NCBI RefSeq assembly: GCF_032452875.1
Contig: NC_083878.1
Span: 58,075,378-58,139,377, forward strand
Source: Bos javanicus
Lineage: Eukaryota > Chordata > Mammalia > Artiodactyla > Bovidae
DNA length: 64,000 bases
Direction: 5' to 3'
In this document: piece after piece, positions 46,930 to 58,240 of the stretch
Layout: each line of letters starts with the position of its first letter
How positions within the stretch are numbered: the stretch's first letter is position 1
The notes under the pieces: generated by a model
What the model saw: only the letters and a program-made list of their open reading frames with translations
Databases searched by the model: none
Told to the model about the DNA's origin: nothing
Made by a program: the position numbers and the translations under genes

Positions 46930-47940
46930 AAGTTTACCAGATGATGTGCAGATCCAGTAAGAACTTGATGCTTTCTTTATCTTTGTCCTGGAAATTCTAG
47001 AGTCTATTTCCTGGAATTCAGTGGCACAAGGGTTGGTTAGCAGTACCTGATAGGAACCTTTCCAGTGAAGTTGGTGTCTTTTCCAATAGATGAAATCTCT
47101 AGGGTGAAAGGTGTGATGTTCAGGGTCTTTTTCTCCTGAGAAAACATTGTGAATGATTGCTATATCAAAACATGGTTGCTTTTAATAGAAACAATATGAC
47201 TTTTGTATTATTTCGGCCAGAACATTTGTTCAGGTTTTCCCATAAGATGCAATGGGAAATTTTGAATGAATTTTTTGGCAAAATCAATGATATTGGAGCA
47301 TTTCTATTTTTATTACTTGTGTTTAAAAGAACCAAGTGCATTGATGTCCTGTAACTATCTCAAAGGATCAGAATTTATGAGTTCCAAAAGGAGTGGATCT
47401 GATATTTAGAAAGACCAAAGAATGCTTTTCACAAAGGAATTTGACTTTTGCCAATTAAGCCTTATGAGTGTGCTAGACTAAACAGAGAACTGATGGTGGC
47501 TAGTGCAATCAAACTCTTATAAGACTGTCCAATTGCACACCCTTTCTTAACTGCCTGAGTGACAAAATGGAGTCCTCAATTATTATAAATTTCTAGAGGA
47601 CTTCCATAGGTAAAGACAATACATTCCAAAAGAATTTTGCCCACAGAAGAAGGAGTAACCTGTCTGCAAGGGAAAACTTTAGTCTAGAGTGAAAATATAC
47701 AGAACATGACTAAACATATATCCATGACACTGAGAATGTAGAAAAAAAATCCCATTGCCAATATTCAAATGGTCTATTAGGTAGTTGAAAGCATTTGTGA
47801 GCAGTATGAACAGGTTTTCTTGCTTTGTACTATGGACCAATGGAACAGTGAAGTAGGCATTTTTCACAAACTTGTTCATCTTTCTCCAGCAATATTGACT
47901 CATGAATGCTAATATTTGTTATTAGACCATTAGTTTAATG
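46930..47940 (-). pseudogene. Retroviral integrase remnant (pol, class I)
   Basis: Minus-strand frames, broken by stops and shifts, hold integrase features in the expected order. A CEKC zinc-finger-like pair lies at 47857-47868, and a core-like stretch to its left on the plus-strand map. A C-terminal YWKRHQ (47071-47088) is followed by a WKG-Y stretch, as in the C-terminal domain of gammaretrovirus-like elements. It would have inserted viral DNA into the host genome. It is now inactive. I describe only what is present and do not rejoin the frames. Confidence 0.7.
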
Positions 47941-48006
47941 TATATACAGTGGTTAAGAGTTGGAATTTTAGTCACTCTTGTAATACTGGGTTACTATTTG
48001 GTAATA

Positions 48007-48285
48007 CGGAGAAGGCAATGGTACCCCACTCCAGTACTCTTGCCTGGAAAATCCCATGGATGGAGGAGCCTGTTGGGCTGCAGTCAATGGGGTCACTAAG
48101 AGCCGGACACAACTGAGCGACTTCACTTTCTCTTTTCACTTTCATGCATTGGAGAAGGAAATGGCAACCCACTCCAGTGTTCTTGCCTGGAGAATCCCAG
48201 AAATGGGGAAGCCTGGTGGGCTGCCATCTATGGGGTCACACAGAGTCAGACACGACTGAAGTGACTTAGCATAGCATAGCATAGC
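48007..48285 (+). mobile_element. Bov-tA2 SINE dimer with target duplication
   Basis: Perfect 11-bp duplications, atttggtaata, lie at 47996-48006 and 48286-48296. The tail is an unusual (AGCAT)n rather than (AGC)n. Confidence 0.95.
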
Positions 48286-48712
48286 ATTTGGTAATAAATA
48301 AGAGCTTTCTCTTTTTATCAAACTAATGATTGTTGAATATCCAATCTTGCTTTTCCTTTATTGAGGCTAAATTGTTGGGTTCTCTAGCAAGATTTTTCCC
48401 AAGGTAACATTTGAGGAATTATCTCTTTGAACCATGACAATAGTTTGGCTGCTATTGGTTCCTTTAAGGTCAGCTTTGTGTGTGTGTGTGTGTGGAATGT
48501 CAGCAAGGGGATTTTCCCTAGATTCCAGGGAGTCAAGTTAAAAATGTTCTGGAATTTAATAATAGTTGAAGCAGCAGGTAAAAATATCACATCTAATAAT
48601 TTCTGAAAATAAGGACCATTTCCAATCTTATTTCTGCTAGATGTATGAAAGTCATGTTGCTTCTATAATATTCCAAAATTGTGAGCTACTCCAAAAGTAT
48701 ATTTACTATCAG
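48286..48712 (-). other. Decayed pol segment of the class I fossil
   Basis: Placed between the RNase H-like and integrase pieces. No motif can be read with confidence. It contains a (TG)9 tract at 48477-48494. Confidence 0.4.
48477..48494. repeat. (TG)9 microsatellite
   Basis: 18 uninterrupted bases. Confidence 0.93.
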
Positions 48713-49745
48713 TTTAGCTCAGTTCAATTCAGTCGCTCAGTTGCGTCTGACTCTTTGTGACCCAATGAATCACAGCAACACCAGGCCTCCCTGTCCATCA
48801 CCAACTCCTGGAGTTCACTCAAACTCATGTCCATCGAGTCGGTGATGCCATCCAGCCATCTCATCCTCTATCGTCCCCTTCTCCTCCTGCCCCCAATCCC
48901 TCCCAGCATCAGAGTCTTTTCCAATGAGTCAACTCTTCGCATGAGGTGGCCAAAGTATTGGAGTTTCAGCCTCAGCATCAGTCCTTCCAATGAACACCTA
49001 GGACTGATCTCCTTTAGGATGGACTGGTTGGATCTCCTTGCAGTCCAAGGGACTCTCAAGAGTCTTCTCCAACACCACAGTTCAAAAGCATCAATTCTTT
49101 GGCACTCAGCTTTCTTCACAGTCCAACTCTCACATCCATACATGACCACTGGAAAAACCATAGCCTTGACTAAACAGACCTTTGTTGGCAAAGTAATATC
49201 TCTGCTTTTCCATATGCTATCTAGGTTGGTCATAACTTTCCTTCCAAGGAATAAGCGTCTTTAATTTCATGGCTGCACTCATCATCTGCAGTGATTTTGG
49301 AGTCCCCAAAAATAAAGTCTGACACTATTTCCACTGTTTCCACATCTATTTCCCATGAAGTGATGGGACCAAATGCCATGATCTTCATTTTCTGAATGTT
49401 GAGCTTTAAGCCAACTTTTTCACTCTCTTCTTTCACGTTCATCAAGAGACTTTTTAGTTCCTCTTCACTTTCTGCCATAAGGGTGGTGTTATCTGCATAT
49501 CTGAAGTTATTGATGTTTCTCCCAGAAATCTGGATTCCAGCTTGTGTTTCTTCCAGCCCAGCGTTTCTCATGATGTACTCTGCATATATGTTAAATAAGC
49601 AGGGTGACAATATACAGCCTTGATGTACTCCTTTTCCTATTTGGAACCAGTCTGTTGTTCCATGTCCAGTTCTAACTGTTGCTTCCTGACCTGCATATAG
49701 GTTTCTCAAGAGGCAGGTCAGGTGGTCTGGTATTCCCATCTCTTT
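48713..49745 (-). mobile_element. BovB LINE inserted in the retroviral fossil
   Basis: Minus-strand frames at 49230-49739 (GIPDHLTCLLRNLYAGQEATV, QGCILSPCLFNIYAEYI) and 48868-49233 cover the reverse transcriptase from mid-palm to the C-terminal region. The catalytic motif reads YADN (49488-49499): the second aspartate is lost. A frameshift near 49235-49260 separates the frames. Confidence 0.94.
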
Positions 49746-50470
49746 CAGATATTTACTACAGGTATAAATAAATACTGGTAGTTTTGCCCTTGGCTAAAGT
49801 ACAAGCCCATGTAAGAACATATAATTCAGCTTGTTGGGCTGAAGTATCTGTCAGTAACGATGTTACCTCAAAAGGAGTTAAGCATGACTAGCAAAATTTG
49901 CCATTGTCACCTTTAAATAACAACCATCAGTGAACCATGAGAAGTCACCATTACCCAAGTGAATTTCTAGCAAATCATCGGAATGAGTTAAGAAAATGAT
50001 CTATCAGTGATAAGCAGTTGTGAGGGACTCAGCCTTTGACAGAGGGGAATAGAATAACGGGATAAGATTAATGTAATATAAAAGAGTTATATGAGGAAAA
50101 GTTAACAAAAAGACTTTATAGGTGTTGAGGTGTTTATTGAGAAACGTTGAATAAGATGAGAATTCAGGATGGTTTCTATTGCATGAGTTATAAAAATGAT
50201 TAAGGGGGAATCCATAACAGTTTACTTAGTGGAATTAACCAAAGGGCAGTGGCAATGATTTCTCTGAGGCAAGGGGAAGTCCCTGTGCCACGGGATCTAG
50301 TAGCTGGCTATAATACACTATCAGTCAATGCTGGTTCCCATGTTTTTTGATGAGTAGCCCAAGGACATCCCTTCTCTTTTATATACAAATGGAAAAAGAG
50401 AATCTAATCATTCGAATGCCCAAGGGCGGGAGGGTTTATCAAACTCTCCATTAAGGTCTTAAAGGTTCTA
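49746..50470 (-). pseudogene. Retroviral reverse transcriptase/RNase H remnant (pol, class I)
   Basis: The minus strand contains an RNase H-like SAQQAEL-LAKG stretch at about 49788-49850. Further right, a SQLLDPVAQG stretch at 50279-50316 is typical of the connection region of gammaretrovirus-like pol. Several stops break the frame. Its place upstream of the integrase piece fits pol order. The catalytic reverse transcriptase core was not found. Confidence 0.65.
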
Positions 50471-50510
50471 TCACCTAGTTCTTCCCTTAAAATTTGTTAA
50501 AGTTTTTGTT

Positions 50511-52127
50511 CTTTTTTTTTTTTTTCCCAGAAAATACTTTATTTATTTATTTATTTATTTTTTATCCTCTTTATTTTTTTTAAATTTTATTTTATTTTTT
50601 AAACTTTACATAATTGTATTAGTTTTGCCAAATATCGAAATGAATCCGCCACAGGTATACATGTGTTCCCCATCCTGAACCCTCCTCCCTCCTCCCTCCC
50701 CTCCCCTCCTTCTGGGTCGTCCCAGTGCACTAGCCCCAAGCATCCAGTATTGTGCATCGAAACTGGACTGGCAACTCATTTCTTACGTGATATTTTACAT
50801 GTTTCAATGTCATTCTCCCAAATCTTCCCACCCTCTCCCTCTCCCACAGAGTCCATAAGACTGTTCTATACATCAGTGTCTCTTTTGCTGTCTCATACAC
50901 CGGGTTATTGTTACCATCTTTCTAAATTTCATATATATGCATTAGTATATTGTATTTATGTTTTTCCTTCTGGCTTACTTCACTCTGTATAATAGGCTCC
51001 AGTTTCATCCACCTCATTAGAACTGATGCAAATGTATTCTTTTTAATGGCTGAGTAATACTCCATTGTGTATATGTACCACAGCTTTCTTATCCATTCAT
51101 CTGCTGATGGACATCTAGGTTGCTTCCATGTCCTGGCTATTATAAACAGTGCTGTGATGAACATCGGGGTACACACGTCTCTTTCAATTCTGGTTTCCTC
51201 AGTGTGTATGCCCAGCAGTGGGATTGCTGGATCATAAGGCAGTTCTATTTCCAGTTTTTTAAGGAATCTCCACACTGTTCTCCATAGTGGCTGTACTAGT
51301 TTGCATTCCCACCAACAGTGTAAGAGGGTTCCCTTTTCTCCACACCCTCTCCAGCATTTATTGCTTGTAGACTTTTGAATCGAAGCCATTCTGACTGGCA
51401 TGAAATGGTACCTCATTGTGGTTTTGATTTGCATTTCTCTGATAATGAGTGATGTTGAGCATCTTTTCATGTGTTTGTTAGTCATCTGTATGTCTTCTTT
51501 GGAGAAATGTCTATTTAGTTCTTTGGCCCATTTTTTGATTGGGTCATTTATTTTTCTGGAATTGAGCTGCAGGAGTTGCCTGTATATTTTTTAGATTAGT
51601 TGTTTTTCAGTTGCTTCATTTGCTATTATTTTCTCCCATTCTGAAGGCTGTTTTTTCACCTTGCTTATATTTCCTTTATTGTGCAGAAGCTTTTAAGTTT
51701 AATTAGGTCCCATTTGTTTATTTTTGCTTTTATTTCCAATATTCTGGGAGGTGGGTCATAGAGGATCCTGCTGTGATATATGTCGGAGAGTGTTTTGCCT
51801 ATGTTTCCCTCTAGGAGTTTTATAGTTTCTGGTCTTATGTTGAGATCTTTAATCCAATTTGAGTTTATTTTTGTGTATGATATTAGAAAGTGTTCTAGTT
51901 TCATTCTTTTAGAAGTGGTTGACTAGTTTTCCCAGCACTACAAAGGAGGCAAGAATATACATTGTCTTTAATCCATTGTATATTCTTGCCTCCTTTGTCA
52001 AAGATAAGGTGTCCATAGGTATGTGGATTTATCTCTGGGCTTTCTATTTTGTTCCATTGATCTATATTTCTGTCTTTGTGCCAGTACCATACTGTCTTGA
52101 TGACTGTGGCTTTGTAGTAGAGCCTGA
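50511..52127 (-). mobile_element. L1-BT LINE, 5'-truncated
   Basis: A T-run (50511-50525) and a TTTA tract lie at the left, then the full bovine L1 3' UTR with its pyrimidine-rich segment (50660-50720) and ORF2 C-terminal sequence to about 52127. An inverted duplication is embedded at 51940-51998. This is the best preserved L1 in the window. Confidence 0.92.
50922..51904 (-). pseudogene. L1 ORF2 protein, C-terminal part
   Basis: The frame 50922-51485 reads [20 protein letters not shown] and [17 protein letters not shown], then [19 protein letters not shown]. This is the cysteine-rich C-terminal domain of mammalian L1 ORF2. A further piece (51665-51904, WIKDLNIRPETIKLLE) lies upstream after a frame break. 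The reverse transcriptase and endonuclease domains are absent, so it is inactive. Confidence 0.92.
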
Positions 52128-52805
52128 ATGAAAGATCAGAAAGAGAAACTAAGGAAATAAGCCCATTTACCATTGCAACAAAAAGAAAGAAATACCTAGG
52201 GATTAACCCATCTAAGGAAGCAAAAGACCTGTATGCAGAAAACCATAAGACACTGATGAAAAAAATCAAAAATGGCATAAAATGATGGAGAGATATACCA
52301 TGTCGTTGGTTTGGAAGAATTAATATTGTGAAAATGAATATACTATTCAAATAATCTACAGATTTGATGCAATTCCAATCAAATTAGCAGTGGCAATTTT
52401 CACAGAACTAGAACAAAAGTTTTTATAATTTGTATGGAAACACTAAAGACCCTGAAGAGACAAAGCAATCTTGAGAAAGGAAAATAGAGCTGGAGGAATC
52501 AAGCTCTCTGACTTATGACCATACTACAAGGCTAAAGTCATCAAACTAAATGGTACTGGCATAGAAACAGAAATATAGACTAATGGAACAGGATAGAAAG
52601 CCCAGAGATAAACCCATGTTTGTATGGTCACCTAGTCTATGACAAAACAGGCAAGAATATACAATGGAGAAAAGAGGATCTCTTCAATAAATGATGCTTG
52701 GAAAATTGGACAATAATAAAGATATGTTGCAAAAATTAATTTTTCTTAAACTTGAATTGGGAAACCTTAGCCCTGAATCATCTAAAACTGAATGGAATAC
52801 CTATT
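52128..52805 (+). mobile_element. Older L1 ORF2 fragment, plus strand
   Basis: From 'gaaagatcagaaagag' through 'gcaacaaaaagaaag' and 'gagagatataccatg' to about 52800 it follows L1 ORF2 downstream of the reverse transcriptase, with many stops. It lies head to head with the younger minus-strand L1 and overlaps it in content, so it is a separate copy. Confidence 0.85.
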
Positions 52806-54915
52806 TTGATTGGCAATTGATGGATTGAAGAAAGTAGGGAAAACCACTAGACCATTCAGGTATGACATAAATCAAACCCCTTATGATTATACAGTGGAAG
52901 TGAGAAATAGACTTAAGGGCCTAGATCTGATAGATAGAGTGCTTGATGAACTATGGAATGAGGTTCGTGACATTGTACAGGAGACAAGGATCAAGACCAT
53001 CTCCACGGAAAGGAAATGCAAAAAAGCAAAATGGCTGGCTGGGGAGGCCTTACAAATAGCTGTGAAAAGAAGAGAAGTGAAAAGCAAAGGAGAAAAGGAA
53101 AAATATAAACATCTCAATGCAGAGTTCCAAAGAAGAGCAAGAAGAGATAAGAAAGCCTTCTTCAGCAATCAATGCAAAGAAATAGAGGGAAACAACAGAA
53201 TGGGAAAGAATAGGGATCACTTCAAGAAAATCAGAGATACCAAAGGAATATTTCATGCAAAGATGGGCTCAATAAAGGACAGAAATGGTATGGACCTAAC
53301 AGAAGCAGAAGATATTAAGAAGAGATGGCAAGAATACATAGAAGAACTGTACAAAAATGATCTTCACGACCCAGATAATCACGACGGTGTGATCACTGCC
53401 CTAGAGCCAGACATCCTGGAATGTGAAGTCAAGTGGGCCTTAGAAAGCATCACTACGAACAAAGCTAGTGGAGGTGATGGAATTCCAGTTGAGCTATTCC
53501 AAATCCTGAAAGATGATGCTGTGAAAGTGCTGCACTCAGTATGCCAGCAAATTTGGAAAACTCAGCAGAGGCCACAGGACTGGAAAAGGTCAGTTTCCAT
53601 TCCAATCCCAAAGAAAGGCAATGCCAAAGAATGCTCAAACTACTGCACAATTGCACTCATCTCACATGCTAGTAAAGTAATGCTCAAAATTCTCCAAGCC
53701 AGGCTTCAGCAATACATGAATTGTGAACTTCCTGATGTTCAAGCTGGTTTTAGAAAAGGCAGAGGAACAAGAGATGAAATTGCCAACATCTGCTGGATCA
53801 TGGAAAAAGTAAAAGAGTTCCAGAAAGCATCTATTTCTGGTTTATTGACTATGCCAAAGCCTTTGACTGTGTGGATCCCAATAAACTGTGGACAATTCTG
53901 AAAGAGATGGGAATACCAGACCGCCTGATCTGCCTCTTGAGAAATTTGTATGCAGGTCAGGAAGCAACAGTTAGAACTGGGCATGGAACAACAGACTGGT
54001 TCCAAATAGGAAAAGGAGTTTGTCAAGACTGTATATTGTCACCCTGTTTATTTAACTTATATGCAGAGTACATCATGAGAAATGCTGGACTGGAAGAAAC
54101 ACAAGCTGGAATCAAGATTGCCAGGAGACATATCAATAACCTCAGATATGAAGATGACACCACCCTTATGGCAGAAAGTGAAGAGGAACTAAAAAGCCTC
54201 TTGATGAAAGTGAAAGTGGAGAGTGACAAAGTAGGTTTAAAGCTCAACATTCAGAAAATGAAGATCATGGCATCTGGTCCCATCACTTCATGGGAAATAG
54301 ATGGGGAAACAGTGGAAACAGTGTCAGACTTTATTTTTCTGGGCTCCAAAATCACTGCAGATGGTGACTGCAGACATGAAATTAAAAGACGCTTACTCCT
54401 TGGAAGGAAAGTTATGACCAACCTAGATAGCATATTCAAAAGCAGAGATAAAAGGTTCGTCTAGTCAAGGCTATAGTTTTTCCTGTGGTCATGTATGGAT
54501 GTGAGAGTTGGACTGTGAAGAAGGCTGAGCACCAAAGAATTGATGCTTTTGAACTGTGGTGTTGGAGAAGACTCTTGAGCGTGCCTTGGACTGCAAGGAG
54601 ATCCAACCAGTCCATTCTGAAGGAGATCAGCCCTGGGTGTTCTTTGGAAGGAATGATGCTAAAGCTGAAACTCCAGTACTTTGACCTCCTCATGCGAAGA
54701 GTTGACTCATTGGAAAATACTCTGATGCTGGGAGGGATTGGGAGCAAGAGGAGAAGGGGATGACAGAGGATGAGATAGCTGGATGGCCTCACTGACTTGA
54801 TGGACATGAGTCTGAGTGAACTCCGGGAGTTGGTGATGGACAGGGAGGCCTGGCGTGCTGCCATTTATGGGGTTGCAAAAGTTGGACACGACTGAGCAAC
54901 TGATCTGATCTGAAA
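52806..54915 (+). mobile_element. BovB LINE, longest copy in the window
   Basis: About 2.1 kb from the linker before the reverse transcriptase to a 'gatctgatctga' tail at about 54900-54913. It lacks the endonuclease and leader. Low divergence. A 1-base deletion near 53835, YEDD at the catalytic site and a deletion near 54449 inactivate it. Confidence 0.95.
52810..54464 (+). pseudogene. BovB reverse transcriptase, frameshifted
   Basis: First frame (52810-53901): a basic linker (RNRLKGLDLIDRVLDELWNE, RRARRDKKAF), then the reverse transcriptase start (KWALESITTNKASGGDGIPV, WKRSVSIPIPKKGNAKECSN, VQAGFRKGRGTRDEIANICW). A missing A in the run at about 53824-53830 shifts the frame. The second frame (53871-54464) continues DHLT-like to QGC-like text, with YEDD at 54147-54158 in place of YADD, then the C-terminal region to KSRD, where about 14 bases are lost. 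In life the enzyme copies its own RNA at a nicked target. This copy cannot. Confidence 0.93.
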
Positions 54916-56022
54916 TGGTATCAGGGCCTAAAGTTAATTTTTTTTTTTTTAAATACAATTATAACTGTTTAGGCAGGGTAATTGCCATCAAAAACTTTCT
55001 CTTGTTTTAACACATTTGTGTCATCAATGTACCTGGTGGTAAATATTCCATAATTTCTGGATAGCTTTGTGATTTACTGTGATAAAGCTAAAATGAAAAT
55101 GCATTTTATGTTTATAAGAAGAAACTGATGTATACAGATTAGTAATACTTTTGAATAAGCATTTAAAATCTAAATTTAACAATTTTGAATAGTGTTATTC
55201 CTTAAAAATATAATTTAACAAGCTGTAAAGACTTTTTAACATTATTAAAATTACCCAGAAAGTAATTTGCAAGTTTTAAACCACAGTAAACTATAGGTAA
55301 TAGCATATACTCATGTATTCATTTCAGAAATTGATTGCTGTTGGCCTCTTTTATTTTTGAAGCTTAATTTTTAAAATTAAATAAATAGAATATGCAGATA
55401 AAAATTAAGGGATTTCAAAAGTTTCCCATAACGGCCATGGGTATTCTAAATCGCCTTCAGTCAGATTCTTCCATTTATTTAGAAACAACCATGTCCCCTT
55501 CCGTTAAAATCAGCTTGAGTCCCCACAGAGTAGGGCGCCCTTAAAATGTGTAGATACCTAGGATTCTAGTTCTCAAAGGATTTTCTCTAGAGTGAATAAT
55601 AATTTTCAAATAGCTCAAAGAACTCGAATAACTCAAACAGATTAAACAGCTCAAAGAACCTGCAGGCTTAATATTATCCAGTTCTAAGGGAACAGTCTAG
55701 TTTCAAAGAAGCCAAACTGAAGGTTGATCAGCATGGTTGTAATGAAACAGCTTAATGCTTAGGGAATCAGTCTTAACAGGAAAGCTCCAACAGGACAGCT
55801 CATATTCCAAAATGAATACAGAGGAAGGCTGAACTTGCACATATTCAATAAAACAGCCTCTGTTCCTAAAGGAGAATGCCAAAGGCTAACCAGTTGGAAC
55901 AACCTGACTTCAAAGACAAGGCTGAAGTACCAAATGATAACAAGCTCTTAACAATAAAAGAGGAAGCCTTAAAATAGATTTCAAATAATACCAGGAAGAT
56001 ATAAGCTCAGATCTAGGTGAAA
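54916..56022 (-). other. Putative leader/gag side of the class I fossil
   Basis: AT-rich sequence with a T-run at 54939-54950. By position it should hold leader and gag remnants, but I recognise no gag motif. The part left of about 55430 may not be retroviral. Confidence 0.35.
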
Positions 56023-56023
56023 G

Positions 56024-56031
56024 ACTTACCC
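56024..56031 (-). promoter_or_regulatory. Candidate retroviral splice donor
   Basis: The minus strand reads GG|GTAAGT about 40 bases downstream of the primer binding site. This is a strong match to the donor consensus at a place where retroviral leaders carry one. Confidence 0.45.
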
Positions 56032-56072
56032 TCCAAACTCCAAGGTTTGTGAGGCTGGTAGTTTTCTCTGCA

Positions 56073-56090
56073 TCCCTGTACTGGCTACCA
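56073..56090 (-). promoter_or_regulatory. Retroviral primer binding site, tRNA-Ile-like
   Basis: The minus strand reads TGGTAGCCAGTACAGGGA, three bases after the LTR end. As far as I know, a tRNA-Ile site reads TGGTGGCCCGTACGGGGA, which would be 15 of 18 matches. This suggests an ERV-I-like group. Confidence 0.6.
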
Positions 56091-56093
56091 AAA

Positions 56094-56485
56094 TGTTTAA
56101 CTAAAATAAATAACATGCTAAATTATTTCTCCAGCAAAAATGATTTATTTGGGATCAACAAAGAATTACAATTCAGAGTCTGCAACCACATTGAGACACA
56201 CACAAATACCTGAACAGCAAGGAGAGGAAAATTCTTTGAAGAGGGGAAAAGGAAGTTGGGAGAGCTATAGAAATGAAATGTTCACTGAAAGCAGTGACAG
56301 TTTGAAGTCTGTTGGCTTTTTATTTGACACATCTCAAAATCTCCACTGGCTGAGCTCTGAAGGGGACAGAAGAGGAAGTCTTTCTCCTTTCTCTTTGGCT
56401 CTGCTATTGTCATAGGACAACAGAACTCCTTCTTCTGACCTTCTGACTCTATTTTAATTGAGGTTTCTGTTTGTTAATTTTTGCA
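56094..56485 (-). mobile_element. 5' LTR of the class I retrovirus
   Basis: 392 bases on the minus strand, from TGCAAAAATTAAC (56485) to GTTAAACA (56094). A TATA-like AAATAAAAAG lies at 56317-56326 and a poly-A signal AATAAA at 56144-56149, giving a normal U3-R-U5 order. It is homologous to the interrupted LTR at 44529-45329. Confidence 0.7.
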
Positions 56486-57376
56486 CCCTCATTTACCCAT
56501 CTTCATCCCCAGGGTTAGCTAAACTTTGAAGCATAAGACACAGTGCTATAGAATATCATGTCTTTCCAGGACTTTTGATCCCAACTATAAAGATTTAGGA
56601 TCCAGTTACAAAATTACAGGGAATATTCTCCAGAAGATTACTCTCATTTCTGAAGTCAACTGCAAGATTGGTGTTTTTTTAAAACAACCCTCAGATTTGG
56701 GTTCAATACTTGGAGAAAAGATTCACAGGATGTACTGAAAGCTGTTGTACTCATGAATAAAGTTTATTATAAGGAAAAGCTTCAAATTAGAACCAGCCAA
56801 AGGACAGAATGTAGGAAGATTCCAAATACAGAGTTTCCGTTGTCCTCAGAATCTGTTACCCTCCCAACATTCACCTGTGATAATATGCATGAGGTATTGC
56901 CTACTGGAGAAGTTCACCCAAGCTTCAGAGTTCAGAAATTTGAGATGTTGTTAGGTTGGCCTGATTAATTTATTGTCCACATGGTTGAACACTGTCAATT
57001 GACACCTCTGACCTTATGCCTGGCTCTAAATCACCTGGTTAATCTTTCTGGCATGGCCAACCTCCACCCTAAGACCGTCAGGTATGGATGTTCAGACTCT
57101 GAGTTACCTCATTAAAGCAAACAATTAGTTGTGGTCAGAAGTCTCCACCATCAATTAAAAAAAAAAAAAAAAAAAAGCACTCTTATGACTCAGACATTTC
57201 AAGGATTTAGATGTTATCAAATAGGAGCCCAGTACAAATACCAAAAAACCTCTCTTTGGGCAAGGTCAAATATTCAATATTTTACTTCTCTGTCTCTGTG
57301 TCTCTCTCTGTTTTTCCTCTGTATTGATCCATATATGTTTCCATTAATATACTATAAGTAAGTCTGATCATTATAT
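56486..57376. other. Unassigned flank, possibly another old LTR
   Basis: Between about 56710 and 57140, text such as 'gaataaagtttattataagg' and 'caacattcacctgtgataa' recalls an ancient mammalian LTR in minus orientation. I cannot confirm this. An A-run lies at 57157-57176. Confidence 0.3.
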
Positions 57377-57543
57377 CAGTGTTTTTCAAAATATGGTTGC
57401 TGCACCGGCACTTGGAAATTTTTTGGAAATCCAATTCTCGAGCCTCACCCAGACCAAATGAACCAGAAATTCTGAGTCACAGCTTTCTGCATTTAACAAG
57501 CCCTCCAGGTGATTCTCATTCATGCTTAAATTTTAATCCACTA
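57377..57543. mobile_element. MER5A-like DNA transposon relic
   Basis: It begins 'cagtgtttttcaaa', contains 'gaaattctgagtcacag' and 'aacaagccctccaggtga', and ends near 'atccacta'. This is the layout of the non-autonomous hAT-Charlie element MER5A, with degenerate inverted ends. Confidence 0.8.
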
Positions 57544-57764
57544 TTCTAATCCTAAGATTCTTAGTTGTCATGGAATAAGGAAGAAAACGGGAGAGTATTC
57601 AAGAGCCATTCTGGAGGTGTGATATCACTAGAAAACTAAATAATATTTGAATAGGCAGATGGCTATTCATTAGTTTCTTGAAATGTGAATCAAACTCTCC
57701 ATCTTGCATCAAGGGAAATTCACATGACACTTCCCTTGGTTTCTGACTTAACTCTTTTTAAAAA

Positions 57765-58240
57765 TAACTATTAATTAGCTGTAGCCATCATGGAATTGTG
57801 CAAAAATAGCTTTAATAAAATAAAAATTGTGCCTTCATTTTAAACATCAAAATTGTGGATGTTTTTGTTCCCCTGACTGAAAACAAAGATAATTCTCTCA
57901 TAAGTGGAGAACTTGTATTATATTCTGAAACATGGAATAACTTTTTTTTAATAGCTTAGCTATAAACCATTCAACATAGGGGTCCATGATATGAAGGCCG
58001 ACAGTTTGTAATGTAGGGTTTAATTAAATTGGGCACTGCTATAATTAAAGGGTTTGAGTTGTTAATGCATCACTCTGGCAAACATTTAATTTTTAACTTG
58101 CTGTTGAAACCCTCATTAAAACAGGATATTAGGGCAGCTAAATAGAATTTGCCAGAGGAAACATTTGGATTTTTAGATGTAATTCAGCACGATACGCTGT
58201 TGTGATTGTTTTCTTTTTAAATAAAAAAATGAGGATTTTG
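57765..58240. promoter_or_regulatory. Candidate conserved non-coding element
   Basis: An AT-rich tract with many homeodomain-type cores: 'attaattag' (about 57769), 'tttaattaaatt' (about 58018), 'tataattaaag' (about 58040) and a POU-like 'gttaatgcat' (about 58060). It lies in the only long repeat-free part of the window. Motif richness in AT-rich DNA is weak evidence, so this is an inference. Confidence 0.25.

Larger units (their letters stand above)
44529..56485 (-). mobile_element. Class I endogenous retrovirus fossil, dismembered
   Basis: In minus orientation the order is 5' LTR (56094-56485), a tRNA-Ile-like primer site (56073-56090), a leader with a possible splice donor, pol pieces (50470-49746 and 47940-46930), a polypurine tract (45343-45330) and the 3' LTR (45329-44529). 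The LTRs match at both ends: the U3 start ([tg/ta]-n-aaaaattaa) and the R-U5 text near 'tggttgcaga'. Flanking 4-mers are similar (ccct and cccc on the plus strand). Gag and env are almost wholly lost. Seven later elements interrupt it. It cannot encode any complete product. Confidence 0.72.

Noticed and set aside
50511..52805. Single L1 with a 5' inversion made during insertion
   Set aside because: The two halves overlap in L1 content and differ in apparent age.
52810..53901. 363-codon open frame as a host gene
   Set aside because: It is BovB reverse transcriptase by motif content, and the same text recurs in many copies in the window.
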